A stretch of 5,112 bases of DNA from Thermococcus sp. (GTDB lineage: Archaea; Methanobacteriota_B; Thermococci; Thermococcales; Thermococcaceae). Of this stretch, positions 1 to 5,112 are shown piece after piece. Made by a program: the position numbers and the translations under genes. Location of the stretch: contig JAGGWM010000100.1 of the NCBI GenBank assembly GCA_021157445.1, positions 1 to 5,112 on the forward strand, given 5' to 3'. Each line of letters starts with the position of its first letter. The stretch's first letter is position 1. Below the pieces are notes generated by a model. That model saw only the letters and a program-made list of their open reading frames with translations. It was not told the DNA's origin and ran no database searches.

Positions 1-896
1 ACGAGCTGTCTTCTCAAAATGTCGGTAGCTTGTTCTATATCTTCCCTATCAAGCTCCTCTATTTCTTCTCCATCGAATATATTCTTTATCCGTATCCTCT
101 TTACCTCCGGATTTTCCTCCACTTGAGCGTCGTATTCCGCAACGATCCACCAATCATCAAGTGCTCCGGGGTCTAAAACAGTAAAATATTTGCTGAGCTT
201 TTCGTAAAAGCCCCTAACCCTATGGTAGTACTCCTTCTCATGGCCTGTCATTGGATAGCTGAGATACACCAGAGGTTTTTCTTTTTCATGAAAGATTAGG
301 TCTATAAACGTCTGAGGTGGGTGCCTGATTCCAAAGTGAAGAATGTATCTAACCTGAATTCCTTCCTTGTTGAGCTCATGCACGAGGGTTTTCACGTGGT
401 TTATTGCATCTTCACGCCACATGACAAGAGTGGTGAGCTTGATGTTCTCTTTGTCTTCTCCAAAGCGCTCAAACCATTCTTTATCGTAGATTATTCTTCT
501 CCTGACGCTCAAAATATCATCTAGCATGATTATAACTCTGCTCGGCTTTAGGAGCTTTAAGTTGCTTAGAGTGAAGCCCAAAACACTACCGCTTCCCCAT
601 CTAAACAGGGCTGGGGTTGAGACCAAGTGAAAGGACTTTTCGCTGTTTTCAATTTCGTCTTTTATCCTTTTGAAAGCTTCGTCACGAATATTGTTCATCA
701 AGTCTGGATGGCTTATTGCAAAGTCTAAAACGTTTTTTCTTGTGATTTTGACGCCTTCCTCTCTTCCAACTTCCTTCAGATAGTCAAACACATGATAATA
801 CTGAAAGCTCTCGTTTTTTGCAAGCTTTAGAGCTTTCTCCGCATATTCATCTCTCCCATTAAGAGGAGGACCCGTTAGGAGTATTGTTTCCTTCAT
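1..896 (-). CDS. AdkA-like P-loop protein with C-terminal nucleoside deoxyribosyltransferase/DUF4406-like domain (partial, C-terminus missing)
   Basis: Translating the minus strand from the ATG at 896-894 gives 298 uninterrupted codons that run off the left edge. This is the most upstream start: no ATG, GTG or TTG lies between it and an in-frame stop at 929-927, and a G-rich stretch (GGGGGATG) sits just upstream. The first ~190 residues resemble archaeal adenylate-kinase-type P-loop proteins: strand plus loop ILLTGPPLNGRDE (5-17), an STPALFRWGSG segment, a hydrophobic strand ending in Asp (VIIMLDD, 121-127) and an arginine-rich helix (SVRRRI) where AdkA has its RR-D motif. The Walker A is degraded: GPPLNGRD lacks the canonical Lys-Ser/Thr. 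From residue ~208 a second Rossmann-like unit begins (VYLSYPMTG, 210-218, then VLDPGALDD, 240-248), resembling DUF4406 and nucleoside deoxyribosyltransferases. The part where that fold would carry its catalytic Glu is outside the window. The gene is divergent from the operon. The reading frame is secure; function is unknown, and enzyme activity cannot be claimed. Confidence 0.85.
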   Translation of the reverse strand, partial: MKETILLTGPPLNGRDEYAEKALKLAKNESFQYYHVFDYLKEVGREEGVKITRKNVLDFAISHPDLMNNIRDEAFKRIKDEIENSEKSFHLVSTPALFRWGSGSVLGFTLSNLKLLKPSRVIIMLDDILSVRRRIIYDKEWFERFGEDKENIKLTTLVMWREDAINHVKTLVHELNKEGIQVRYILHFGIRHPPQTFIDLIFHEKEKPLVYLSYPMTGHEKEYYHRVRGFYEKLSKYFTVLDPGALDDWWIVAEYDAQVEENPEVKRIRIKNIFDGEEIEELDREDIEQATDILRRQL

Positions 897-958
897 ATTC
901 CATCCCCCAATCTCTGTAATTGAAATTTAGACTCTTCTCCTTTTCAACTTTGTGGATG

Positions 959-973
959 TTTAAATGAATTCAT
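959..973 (-). promoter_or_regulatory. candidate TATA/BRE for the minus-strand P-loop protein gene
   Basis: Read on the minus strand, this is ATGAATTCATTTAAA: a TTTAAA TATA-like core (964-959) preceded by an A-containing stretch where the BRE would lie. Archaeal transcription usually starts about 25 nt downstream of the TATA centre, giving a start near 936 and a leader of about 40 nt. The A/T tract at 976-990 is an alternative TATA for the same gene. This is weak, consensus-only evidence. Confidence 0.3.
964..973. repeat. 10-bp perfect palindrome ATGAATTCAT
   Basis: ATGAATTCAT reads identically on both strands. It lies where the BRE of the candidate minus-strand promoter would be, so a dimeric regulator bound here could block TFB/TBP. 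A 10-bp palindrome in AT-rich DNA can occur by chance, and no known Thermococcales operator motif is recognised in it. Confidence 0.3.
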
Positions 974-975
974 GC

Positions 976-990
976 AAAAATTTTAAAAAT
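976..990 (+). promoter_or_regulatory. candidate BRE/TATA promoter of the aIF1A-rio1-dim2-top6 operon
   Basis: AAAAATTTTAAAAAT combines a purine-rich BRE-like run (976-980) with a TATA-like core (981-990). With archaeal spacing the start would fall near 1010, giving a leader of about 60 nt that contains the ribosome binding site at 1061-1068. Alternatives are AATATTTG (1014-1021) and TTATAA (1035-1040); the latter would start transcription inside the ribosome binding site, which makes it less likely. The tract is nearly symmetric and could serve both directions. Confidence 0.4.
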
Positions 991-994
991 ACTC

Positions 995-1011
995 CCACTA
1001 ATAGATAGTGG
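995..1011. repeat. inverted repeat CCACTA-N5-TAGTGG, possible operator
   Basis: CCACTA (995-1000) and TAGTGG (1006-1011) are perfect 6-bp inverted copies separated by ATAGA. The element lies between the candidate TATA box (981-990) and the predicted start near 1010 of the plus-strand operon, a common place for archaeal repressor operators. As RNA it could form only a short hairpin and lacks a following U-tract in either direction, so a terminator role is unlikely. It does not match the Thermococcales glycolytic motif (TATCAC-N5-GTGATA). Confidence 0.4.
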
Positions 1012-1060
1012 AAAATATTTGCAAAAGCTTAGACTTATAAGGTTATCAAATAAACTACCT

Positions 1061-1068
1061 GGGGTGAT
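1061..1068 (+). promoter_or_regulatory. ribosome binding site of the aIF1A gene
   Basis: GGGGTGAT is complementary, apart from one base, to the archaeal 16S 3' end (GAGGTGAT ideal). It lies 4 nt before the ATG at 1073. It therefore decides the start: the in-frame ATG at 1067 overlaps it, and the open frame back to 1019 would place it inside the coding sequence. Confidence 0.75.
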
Positions 1069-1072
1069 GTTC

Positions 1073-1414
1073 ATGCCAAGAAATGATAAAAATAGAACTG
1101 TTGAAGGTGAGGAGGTCATTAGAGTTCCTCTCCCTAAGGATAATCAAGTGTTCGGAATAGTAGAGCAGGCTTTGGGTTCAGGATGGATGGACGTTAGATG
1201 CTCAGATGGGAAGGTAAGGAGATGCAGAATACCGGGGAAGCTGAGAAGAAGAATGTGGATCAGGGTTGGAGATGTAGTTATAGTTCAGCCTTGGGAAGTG
1301 CAAAGCGATGAAAGGGGAGACATAGTTTATCGTTACACAAAGACCCAGGTTGATTGGCTCATCAGGAAGAACAAGATCACTCAGGATTTCCTTACCGGCG
1401 GCCTAACTCTGTGA
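1073..1414 (+). CDS. eif1A: archaeal translation initiation factor 1A (aIF1A)
   Basis: The 113-residue product starts [20 protein letters not shown] and has the usual length of archaeal aIF1A. A short basic N-terminal tail leads into an S1-type OB fold (roughly residues 22-93). Family hallmarks are the [12 protein letters not shown] segment (35-46), the basic [14 protein letters not shown] strand-loop (50-63) and [10 protein letters not shown] (66-75); a helical C-terminal part ([10 protein letters not shown]) follows. From family knowledge, aIF1A, like bacterial IF1, binds the A-site region of the 30S subunit and promotes initiator tRNA and start-codon selection with aIF1 and aIF2. I chose the ATG at 1073 because a strong ribosome binding site lies 4 nt upstream; two earlier in-frame starts (1064 GTG, 1067 ATG) overlap it. 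It is the first gene of the apparent operon, 6 nt before rio1. Confidence 0.95.
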   Translation: MPRNDKNRTVEGEEVIRVPLPKDNQVFGIVEQALGSGWMDVRCSDGKVRRCRIPGKLRRRMWIRVGDVVIVQPWEVQSDERGDIVYRYTKTQVDWLIRKNKITQDFLTGGLTL

Positions 1415-1420
1415 TGGATT

Positions 1421-2197
1421 ATGAAAATTCAGGACATAGATAAAGAGATATCCCAGATTCTGGGATTAGAAGAGCGTAGGGAAAAGGATAGCGAGCTCTA
1501 TAAGGTGTTTAGTGAGGTATTTGATAGGACGACTATTAACACACTCTCCTATTTCCACCGAAGAGGGAACATAGAGAAACTGCTGGGTGTAATTTCAACG
1601 GGAAAAGAGGCTAACGTGTTTAAGGGCATTGATGCCGATGGCAATCCTATTGCTGTTAAAATCTATCGTACCTATACAACTGAATTTAGGAGAATATGGG
1701 AGTATCTGGCAGCTGATCCAAGAATCGGCTATCTCCCAAAAGACATCAGAAAGCTCGTCTTTGTATGGACTAGGAGAGAATTTAAAAATCTCCAGAGGGC
1801 TATGAAATATGCTGTTAGGGCTCCAGAGCCAGTAGCGTTCAGCAATAATATCCTCATAATGGAGTTCATTGGAGATGAATATCCGGCTCCAAGATTAAAA
1901 GACATAGAAAAGGGGCTTGATAAGGAAGAATTTGAGGAGCTCTATGCCTTTGCCATGGAGTCTATCGAAAAGCTATGGAAGAGGGGAGACATGGTTCACG
2001 GTGATTTAAGTGAGTATAATATCCTTATATGGGATAAGCCGGTGATAATTGATTGGTCTCAGGCAACGGTAAAGAGGAACAGGATGGCACTTTCCCTACT
2101 CTATCGCGATTTAAGGAATATAATCAATTATTTTGCTAAAAAGGGAGTAAGCGTCGATGATCTCGATGAGAAGTTTAGAGAGCTAACGGGTGATTGA
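1421..2197 (+). CDS. rio1: RIO1-type serine protein kinase/ATPase
   Basis: The 258-residue product is a complete RIO kinase of the Rio1 subfamily, typical in length for archaea. After an N-terminal helical segment comes the nucleotide loop STGKEANVF (59-67) and the ATP-binding lysine K80 in AVKIYR. The Rio1-type flexible insertion and the signature WTRREFKNLQRA (116-127) follow, then the hinge MEFIG (147-151), the catalytic loop HGDLSEYN (193-200; Asp195, Asn200) and the metal-binding IIDW (Asp211). All catalytic residues are intact. It lacks the winged-helix N-terminus of Rio2. Rio1 proteins act at the last steps of small-subunit maturation, where ATP hydrolysis helps release assembly factors. 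The ATG at 1421 is preceded by GTGAT (1411-1415), which contains the aIF1A stop codon, so translation is probably coupled. The next gene, a Dim2-type KH protein, belongs to the same pathway. Confidence 0.97.
   Translation: MKIQDIDKEISQILGLEERREKDSELYKVFSEVFDRTTINTLSYFHRRGNIEKLLGVISTGKEANVFKGIDADGNPIAVKIYRTYTTEFRRIWEYLAADPRIGYLPKDIRKLVFVWTRREFKNLQRAMKYAVRAPEPVAFSNNILIMEFIGDEYPAPRLKDIEKGLDKEEFEELYAFAMESIEKLWKRGDMVHGDLSEYNILIWDKPVIIDWSQATVKRNRMALSLLYRDLRNIINYFAKKGVSVDDLDEKFRELTGD
2188..2194 (+). promoter_or_regulatory. ribosome binding site of the KH-protein gene, adjoining the rio1 stop codon
   Basis: GGGTGAT forms the last sense codons of rio1, directly before its TGA (2195-2197), and stands 4 nt before the ATG at 2199. 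It favours that ATG over the in-frame GTG at 2190, which lies inside the site itself, and points to termination-reinitiation coupling. Confidence 0.7.
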
Positions 2198-2198
2198 A

Positions 2199-2861
2199 AT
2201 GGACGAATTTGAGGAGAAACTGAAGAAATACGAGTACGTAGATAAAGAGGGAGAAAAGAAGGAGCCCTTTGAAATTGAGGAATTTGAAGCCCTTGGCGAG
2301 CAGGAAGAGTTCGTGAGAATTCCTAAAGAGAGAATTGGCGTGGTTATAGGGAGAAAGGGCGAGACAAAGAGAAGGATTGAAGAGGCCACAAAGACCAAAA
2401 TAGAGGTGGACAGCAAAACCGGAGAGGTATTTATAACCTCAACAGAAAAAACTGATGATCCCCTAGCAGTGTGGAAGGCAAGGGATATTGTATTGGCTAT
2501 TGGAAGGGGCTTCTCTCCAGAAAGGGCATTTAGGTTGCTTAACGAGGGAGAGGTCCTTGAAGTTGTTGACCTGACGGATGTTGTTGTAGGGAATGAGAAG
2601 AACGCTCTCCCAAGAGTTAGAGGGAGGATAATTGGTAGAAAAGGCAGGACGAGAGAGATAATTGAAGAAATGAGCGGAGCCGACATAAGTGTCTATGGAA
2701 AAACCGTTGCTATCATCGGAAACCCAATTCAAGTCCAAATAGCCAAAACGGCTATTGAAAAGCTCGCTAAAGGTTCCCCCCATGGAACCGTTTACAGATA
2801 CCTCGAAAGAAGGAAAAAGGATTTAGAGCTTGAAGGAGGCATGTATTATGGCGAATTCTGA
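2199..2861 (+). CDS. Dim2/Pno1-type KH-domain RNA-binding protein, small-subunit assembly factor
   Basis: The 220-residue protein has an acidic, charged N-terminal extension (about 1-35) and two KH modules. The first carries VVIGRKGETKRRIEE with the GxxG loop at 51-54; the second carries RIIGRKGRTREIIEE with GxxG at 146-149. The linker has the family segment AIGRGFSPERAFRLL (100-114), and the C-terminus has GSPHGTVYRYLE (192-203), typical of archaeal and eukaryotic Dim2/Pno1. Eukaryotic Dim2/Pno1 binds near the 3' end of small-subunit rRNA during its maturation, and the Pyrococcus horikoshii homologue has been structurally studied and linked to aIF2-alpha. The ATG at 2199 is chosen because of the GGGTGAT site; starting at GTG 2190 would add three residues. 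It begins 1 nt after the rio1 stop and overlaps top6B by 14 nt. Placement beside rio1 fits a shared 30S maturation role. Confidence 0.93.
   Translation: MDEFEEKLKKYEYVDKEGEKKEPFEIEEFEALGEQEEFVRIPKERIGVVIGRKGETKRRIEEATKTKIEVDSKTGEVFITSTEKTDDPLAVWKARDIVLAIGRGFSPERAFRLLNEGEVLEVVDLTDVVVGNEKNALPRVRGRIIGRKGRTREIIEEMSGADISVYGKTVAIIGNPIQVQIAKTAIEKLAKGSPHGTVYRYLERRKKDLELEGGMYYGEF
2835..2839 (+). promoter_or_regulatory. ribosome binding site of top6B inside the KH-protein gene
   Basis: GGAGG lies 8 nt before the ATG at 2848 and within the last codons of the upstream gene. It sets the top6B start at [10 protein letters not shown]; the frame stays open back to a TTG at 2830, but that codon precedes the site and would add six unlikely residues. 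Confidence 0.7.
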
Positions 2862-4551
2862 AGCAAACAAGCTGTTTAAGGAGTTTAAAATCCAGAGCGT
2901 CAGTGAGTTCTTTAGAAGAAATGCCGCAATGTTAGGCTATACTGGAAAACTACGCTCCTTTACAACTTTAATACACGAAGCTGTTACGAATTCCCTTGAT
3001 GCATGTGAGGAAGCTGGAATACTGCCGTATGTTAGAGTGGAAATAGAAGAACTTGGAACGGAGCACTACAAAATAATCGTCGAAGATAACGGCCCTGGAA
3101 TCCCAGAAAAGTTCATAGCACATGTCTTTGGTAAAATGCTTGCCGGTACAAAGGCTCACAGGAATATACAAAGCAGGGGGCAGCAGGGTATTGGTATTAG
3201 CGGTGCCGTAATGTTCGCTCAAATTACAAGCGGAAAGGCGACTAGGGTAATAACCTCCACAGGTGGAGATGAGATAATAGAAGCCTGGGTTGGCATAGAT
3301 GTGGAAAAAAACGAAGGAAAAATCTTCAAAAAGATAAAACACCCAAATCCTACGGGATGGAGAGGGACAAGAATAGAGATGGAGGTCAAAGAGGTTCGCT
3401 ACATTCGCTCCAAACAGGGCCCTTACTGGTATCTTAAGCTTACCGCAATAGCCAATCCCCATGCTCATATTGAACTCATAGAACCAGATGGAAAGTTAAT
3501 AGTCTTTCCGAGGAGCAGTGAGGAAGTTCCAGAGTCCCCGGAAGAAATGAAGCCCCATCCAAAGGGGGTTATGACTGATGATGTTTATAGGATGGCCAGA
3601 AGAACAACGAGGACAACTGTGAGAACTTTTCTTATAGGCGAGTTTTCAAGAATAAGCGACAAGAAGATAGATGAGCTTGTAAAATACATAGCCGCTTTGA
3701 GGCTTATAAAGGAAGAAGAGGAACAGAATGTCAGGGAACAGCTTTTAAAAAGGCTCGCCGAAGGAGAAGTTGATAGAATCATCGCAAGTTTTGGGAGGAA
3801 AGGCAAAAAAGTCCTCAGAGAAGTTAGAAAGATTATGGAAAAATCTCCAGATAAGCTCACATGGCATGAGGCTGAAGAGATCGTGGAAGCATTCAAGTAC
3901 ATGACTTTCCTAGCTCCACCCACGCATGGATTGAGGCCAATTGGGGAGGAGAACATAGAGAAGGGACTTTTGGGCATTTTAAAGCCTGAATTTGTAACTG
4001 CGGTAACAAGACCTCCCAAGGTTTACCGTGGAGGAGTCCCATTTCAAGTAGAAGTGGGCTTAGCTTTTGGAGGAGAGCTGAGTAGTGGGTTTGACCTTCT
4101 TAGATATGCCAATAGAGTTCCTCTGCTCTTTGATGCTGGTTCGTGTGTTATAACCTCTGCGGCGAGAAATATCGACTGGAAGAGATATAAAGTCGATGAC
4201 CTTGAAAGAATACCACTGGTGCTTTTGATTAATGTGATTAGCGTGCACGTTCCTTATACATCCACAGGAAAGCAAAGCGTTGCCAGTGAGGGAGAAATAT
4301 ACGAGGAGATAAGGCTAGCTGTTATGGAAGTCGCGAGGAGGTTGGCAAAGTATCTCGGAGGAAAACATCGCAAGCTCTATCAGGTGAAAAGAAGGAAGAC
4401 GTTTGAGAAGTACGTCCCGGAGATAAGTAGGGCTTTAAGTATCCTAACGGGAGAGCCTGAAACCACCATAAAAAGCCTTCTGATAAAGATTATCGAAAAG
4501 AAATTTGAGGCCATAGAAGAAAAGCCACTGGAGGCTGAGGAGAATGCTTAA
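2848..4551 (+). CDS. top6B: DNA topoisomerase VI subunit B (ATPase subunit)
   Basis: The 567-residue product is a full-length Top6B. Its GHKL ATPase domain shows [10 protein letters not shown] (43-52) with the catalytic-base Glu44 and Mg-binding Asn48, the ATP-contacting VEDNGPGI (78-85) and the glycine-rich lid [10 protein letters not shown] (111-120). A helical H2TH-type insert follows (about 235-310), then a transducer domain ending in a long helix; the TGKQS loop supplies the probable ATP-sensing switch lysine Lys475. A charged C-terminal tail ends [11 protein letters not shown]. With Top6A it forms the A2B2 type IIB topoisomerase, which uses ATP-driven B-subunit dimerisation to pass one duplex through another, relaxing supercoils and separating linked chromosomes. 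No intein or frameshift is seen. The ATG at 2848 overlaps the KH gene by 14 nt; top6A starts 8 nt before this gene ends. Motif positions are read directly; residue roles follow from the family. Confidence 0.98.
   Translation: MANSEANKLFKEFKIQSVSEFFRRNAAMLGYTGKLRSFTTLIHEAVTNSLDACEEAGILPYVRVEIEELGTEHYKIIVEDNGPGIPEKFIAHVFGKMLAGTKAHRNIQSRGQQGIGISGAVMFAQITSGKATRVITSTGGDEIIEAWVGIDVEKNEGKIFKKIKHPNPTGWRGTRIEMEVKEVRYIRSKQGPYWYLKLTAIANPHAHIELIEPDGKLIVFPRSSEEVPESPEEMKPHPKGVMTDDVYRMARRTTRTTVRTFLIGEFSRISDKKIDELVKYIAALRLIKEEEEQNVREQLLKRLAEGEVDRIIASFGRKGKKVLREVRKIMEKSPDKLTWHEAEEIVEAFKYMTFLAPPTHGLRPIGEENIEKGLLGILKPEFVTAVTRPPKVYRGGVPFQVEVGLAFGGELSSGFDLLRYANRVPLLFDAGSCVITSAARNIDWKRYKVDDLERIPLVLLINVISVHVPYTSTGKQSVASEGEIYEEIRLAVMEVARRLAKYLGGKHRKLYQVKRRKTFEKYVPEISRALSILTGEPETTIKSLLIKIIEKKFEAIEEKPLEAEENA
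4530..4534 (+). promoter_or_regulatory. ribosome binding site of top6A inside top6B
   Basis: GGAGG lies 9 nt upstream of the ATG at 4544, within the last codons of top6B. A second GAGGAG (4537-4542) is too close to the ATG to be ideal. This supports coupled synthesis of the two topoisomerase subunits. Confidence 0.55.
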
Positions 4552-5112
4552 ACGTGAGAAACCTAAGGAACACTTCAGTTACGACCCCAAAAAAGTCCTT
4601 CAGAAGCTTGAGGAATTTGGAAAAGAAGTTCTTGAGGAAATAAAAGCTGGCAGGAATCCCTTCATAGATGTTCCCACAAGGGGCCTTAGCAACGTTTACT
4701 TTGACGAAAAAGACCGCTTAATTAAGATGGGCAACAAAACTTCAAGGAGATATCTCTTCCACGTTGCTCACGCTAGAAAATTCACGCAGACGCTTTTGAT
4801 AGCGGCTTACATAAAGAGATTGGTTGCTGAGGGTAAGCACGCAAGCTTGAGAGAAGCGTATTATGCAAACAAGCACACAATTCCCGGTACAAGGGAGAAC
4901 ACATTCGAAGATCAGAGCGAGAGCGATCCCATCATAGAGGATTTGGAGAGAATGTTTGGTGTTTTGAGGGAAGAGATGCATATAACAGCGGACAGAAGAG
5001 GATACGTGTACGGGGACATAGTTATTAAGGATGGAGAAGATGAGTTTAACGCTTCAAAGCTCGGTATGGGTGGATGGGCAGTTCCTGGAACTGTAGAGCA
5101 TATAGAGTTTCC
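4544..5112 (+). CDS. top6A: DNA topoisomerase VI subunit A (Spo11-like cleavage subunit), partial
   Basis: From ATG 4544, which overlaps top6B by 8 nt, 189 codons remain open and run off the right edge. Family members are roughly 370-390 residues, so about half is present. After a short helical N-terminus, the 5Y-CAP winged-helix domain (about 65-150) is seen, with the catalytic-tyrosine motif [12 protein letters not shown] (101-112). By analogy with the Spo11 motif, the second tyrosine, Tyr107, should attack DNA and form the 5'-phosphotyrosyl link. The segment [16 protein letters not shown] (144-159) and the start of the Toprim half (VEHIEF) follow; the metal-binding acidic residues of Toprim lie beyond the window. 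Top6A is the ancestor-type relative of the meiotic Spo11 nuclease and works as a dimer joined to two Top6B subunits. Its place directly after top6B is the normal archaeal arrangement. Confidence 0.97.
   Translation, partial: MLKREKPKEHFSYDPKKVLQKLEEFGKEVLEEIKAGRNPFIDVPTRGLSNVYFDEKDRLIKMGNKTSRRYLFHVAHARKFTQTLLIAAYIKRLVAEGKHASLREAYYANKHTIPGTRENTFEDQSESDPIIEDLERMFGVLREEMHITADRRGYVYGDIVIKDGEDEFNASKLGMGGWAVPGTVEHIEF

Larger units (their letters stand above)
897..1072. other. divergent intergenic region between the P-loop protein gene and the aIF1A operon
   Basis: These 176 bases separate two divergently transcribed units, so promoters for both must lie here or just inside. The middle is AT-rich (about 960-1020). 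It contains an A/T tract with TATA-like character, a 10-bp palindrome and a 6+6 inverted repeat, listed separately. No convincing ORF is seen. The aIF1A frame stays open upstream to a TTG at 1019, but the ribosome binding site at 1061-1068 argues that this is leader sequence. I saw no tRNA, C/D-box RNA or terminator. Confidence 0.8.

Noticed and set aside
321..524. Plus-strand ORF of 67 codons opposite the P-loop protein gene
   Set aside because: It is antisense to a long intact frame with recognisable domain patterns, has no ribosome binding site of note and no family resemblance.
995..1011. Hairpin as a transcription terminator
   Set aside because: The stem is only 6 bp, no U-tract follows on either strand, and it lies between divergent rather than convergent genes.
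1019..1072. N-terminal extension of aIF1A from the TTG at 1019
   Set aside because: The extension would contain the GGGGTGAT site at 1061-1068, and the resulting protein would exceed the usual aIF1A length by 18 residues unlike the family.
2452..2460. TGATGA sequences resembling the C box of C/D-box RNAs (also near 3574)
   Set aside because: They lie inside protein-coding frames (Asp-Asp codons), and I found no paired D box and internal C'/D' arrangement.
2183..2783. Two minus-strand ORFs opposite the KH-protein gene
   Set aside because: They are Ser/Phe/Leu-rich complements of Glu/Lys-rich coding sequence, overlap each other, and lie against a clear KH-domain gene.
2968..4275. Minus-strand ORFs opposite top6B
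   Set aside because: They are antisense shadows of an intact Top6B frame with no domain resemblance or start signals.
2848..4551. Possible intein or frameshift in Top6B
   Set aside because: The length and motif order match a normal uninterrupted Top6B, with no intein splice motifs.
4742..4981. Minus-strand ORF opposite top6A
   Set aside because: It is antisense to the conserved Top6A region containing the catalytic tyrosine motif; nothing supports coding on this strand.

Overview
The window looks like chromosomal DNA of a hyperthermophilic euryarchaeon of the Thermococcales (Pyrococcus or a relatively AT-rich Thermococcus). The reasons are the archaeal gene set (aIF1A, Rio1 kinase, Dim2-type KH protein, both subunits of topoisomerase VI), very charged Lys/Glu/Arg-rich proteins, frequent AGG/AGA arginine and ATA isoleucine codons, GGTGAT/GGAGG ribosome binding sites complementary to the usual archaeal 16S tail, and tightly packed or overlapping genes. 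The genus is inferred from remembered family resemblance; no database was searched.

Layout. Positions 1-896 (minus strand) hold most of a gene cut by the left edge. Its product appears to be a two-domain protein: an N-terminal P-loop domain resembling archaeal adenylate kinase (AdkA) but with a degraded Walker A, followed by a domain resembling DUF4406 and the nucleoside 2-deoxyribosyltransferase superfamily. Positions 897-1072 form a divergent intergenic region with AT-rich TATA-like stretches, a 10-bp perfect palindrome and a 6-bp inverted repeat with a 5-nt spacer. From 1073 to the right edge, five plus-strand genes run as one apparent operon: aIF1A (1073-1414), rio1 (1421-2197), the dim2-type KH protein (2199-2861), top6B (2848-4551) and top6A (4544 to beyond the right edge).

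How the genes fit together. The first three act in translation initiation and small-subunit maturation: aIF1A binds the 30S A-site region, Rio1 is an atypical ATPase/kinase of late small-subunit maturation, and Dim2/Pno1 is a KH-type 16S rRNA-binding assembly factor. The last two encode the B (GHKL ATPase) and A (Spo11-like, DNA-cleaving) subunits of the type IIB topoisomerase that relaxes and decatenates archaeal DNA. The short gaps (6 nt and 1 nt), overlaps (14 nt and 8 nt) and ribosome binding sites lying on or beside upstream stop codons suggest co-transcription and translational coupling, which would tie topoisomerase VI output to that of the ribosome-maturation factors.

I see no rRNA, tRNA, CRISPR array, insertion sequence or convincing terminator. 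The operon genes are ordinary archaeal core genes. The least-explained item is the left-hand partial gene and its possible nucleotide-related two-domain architecture. No clearly new multi-gene system is visible.
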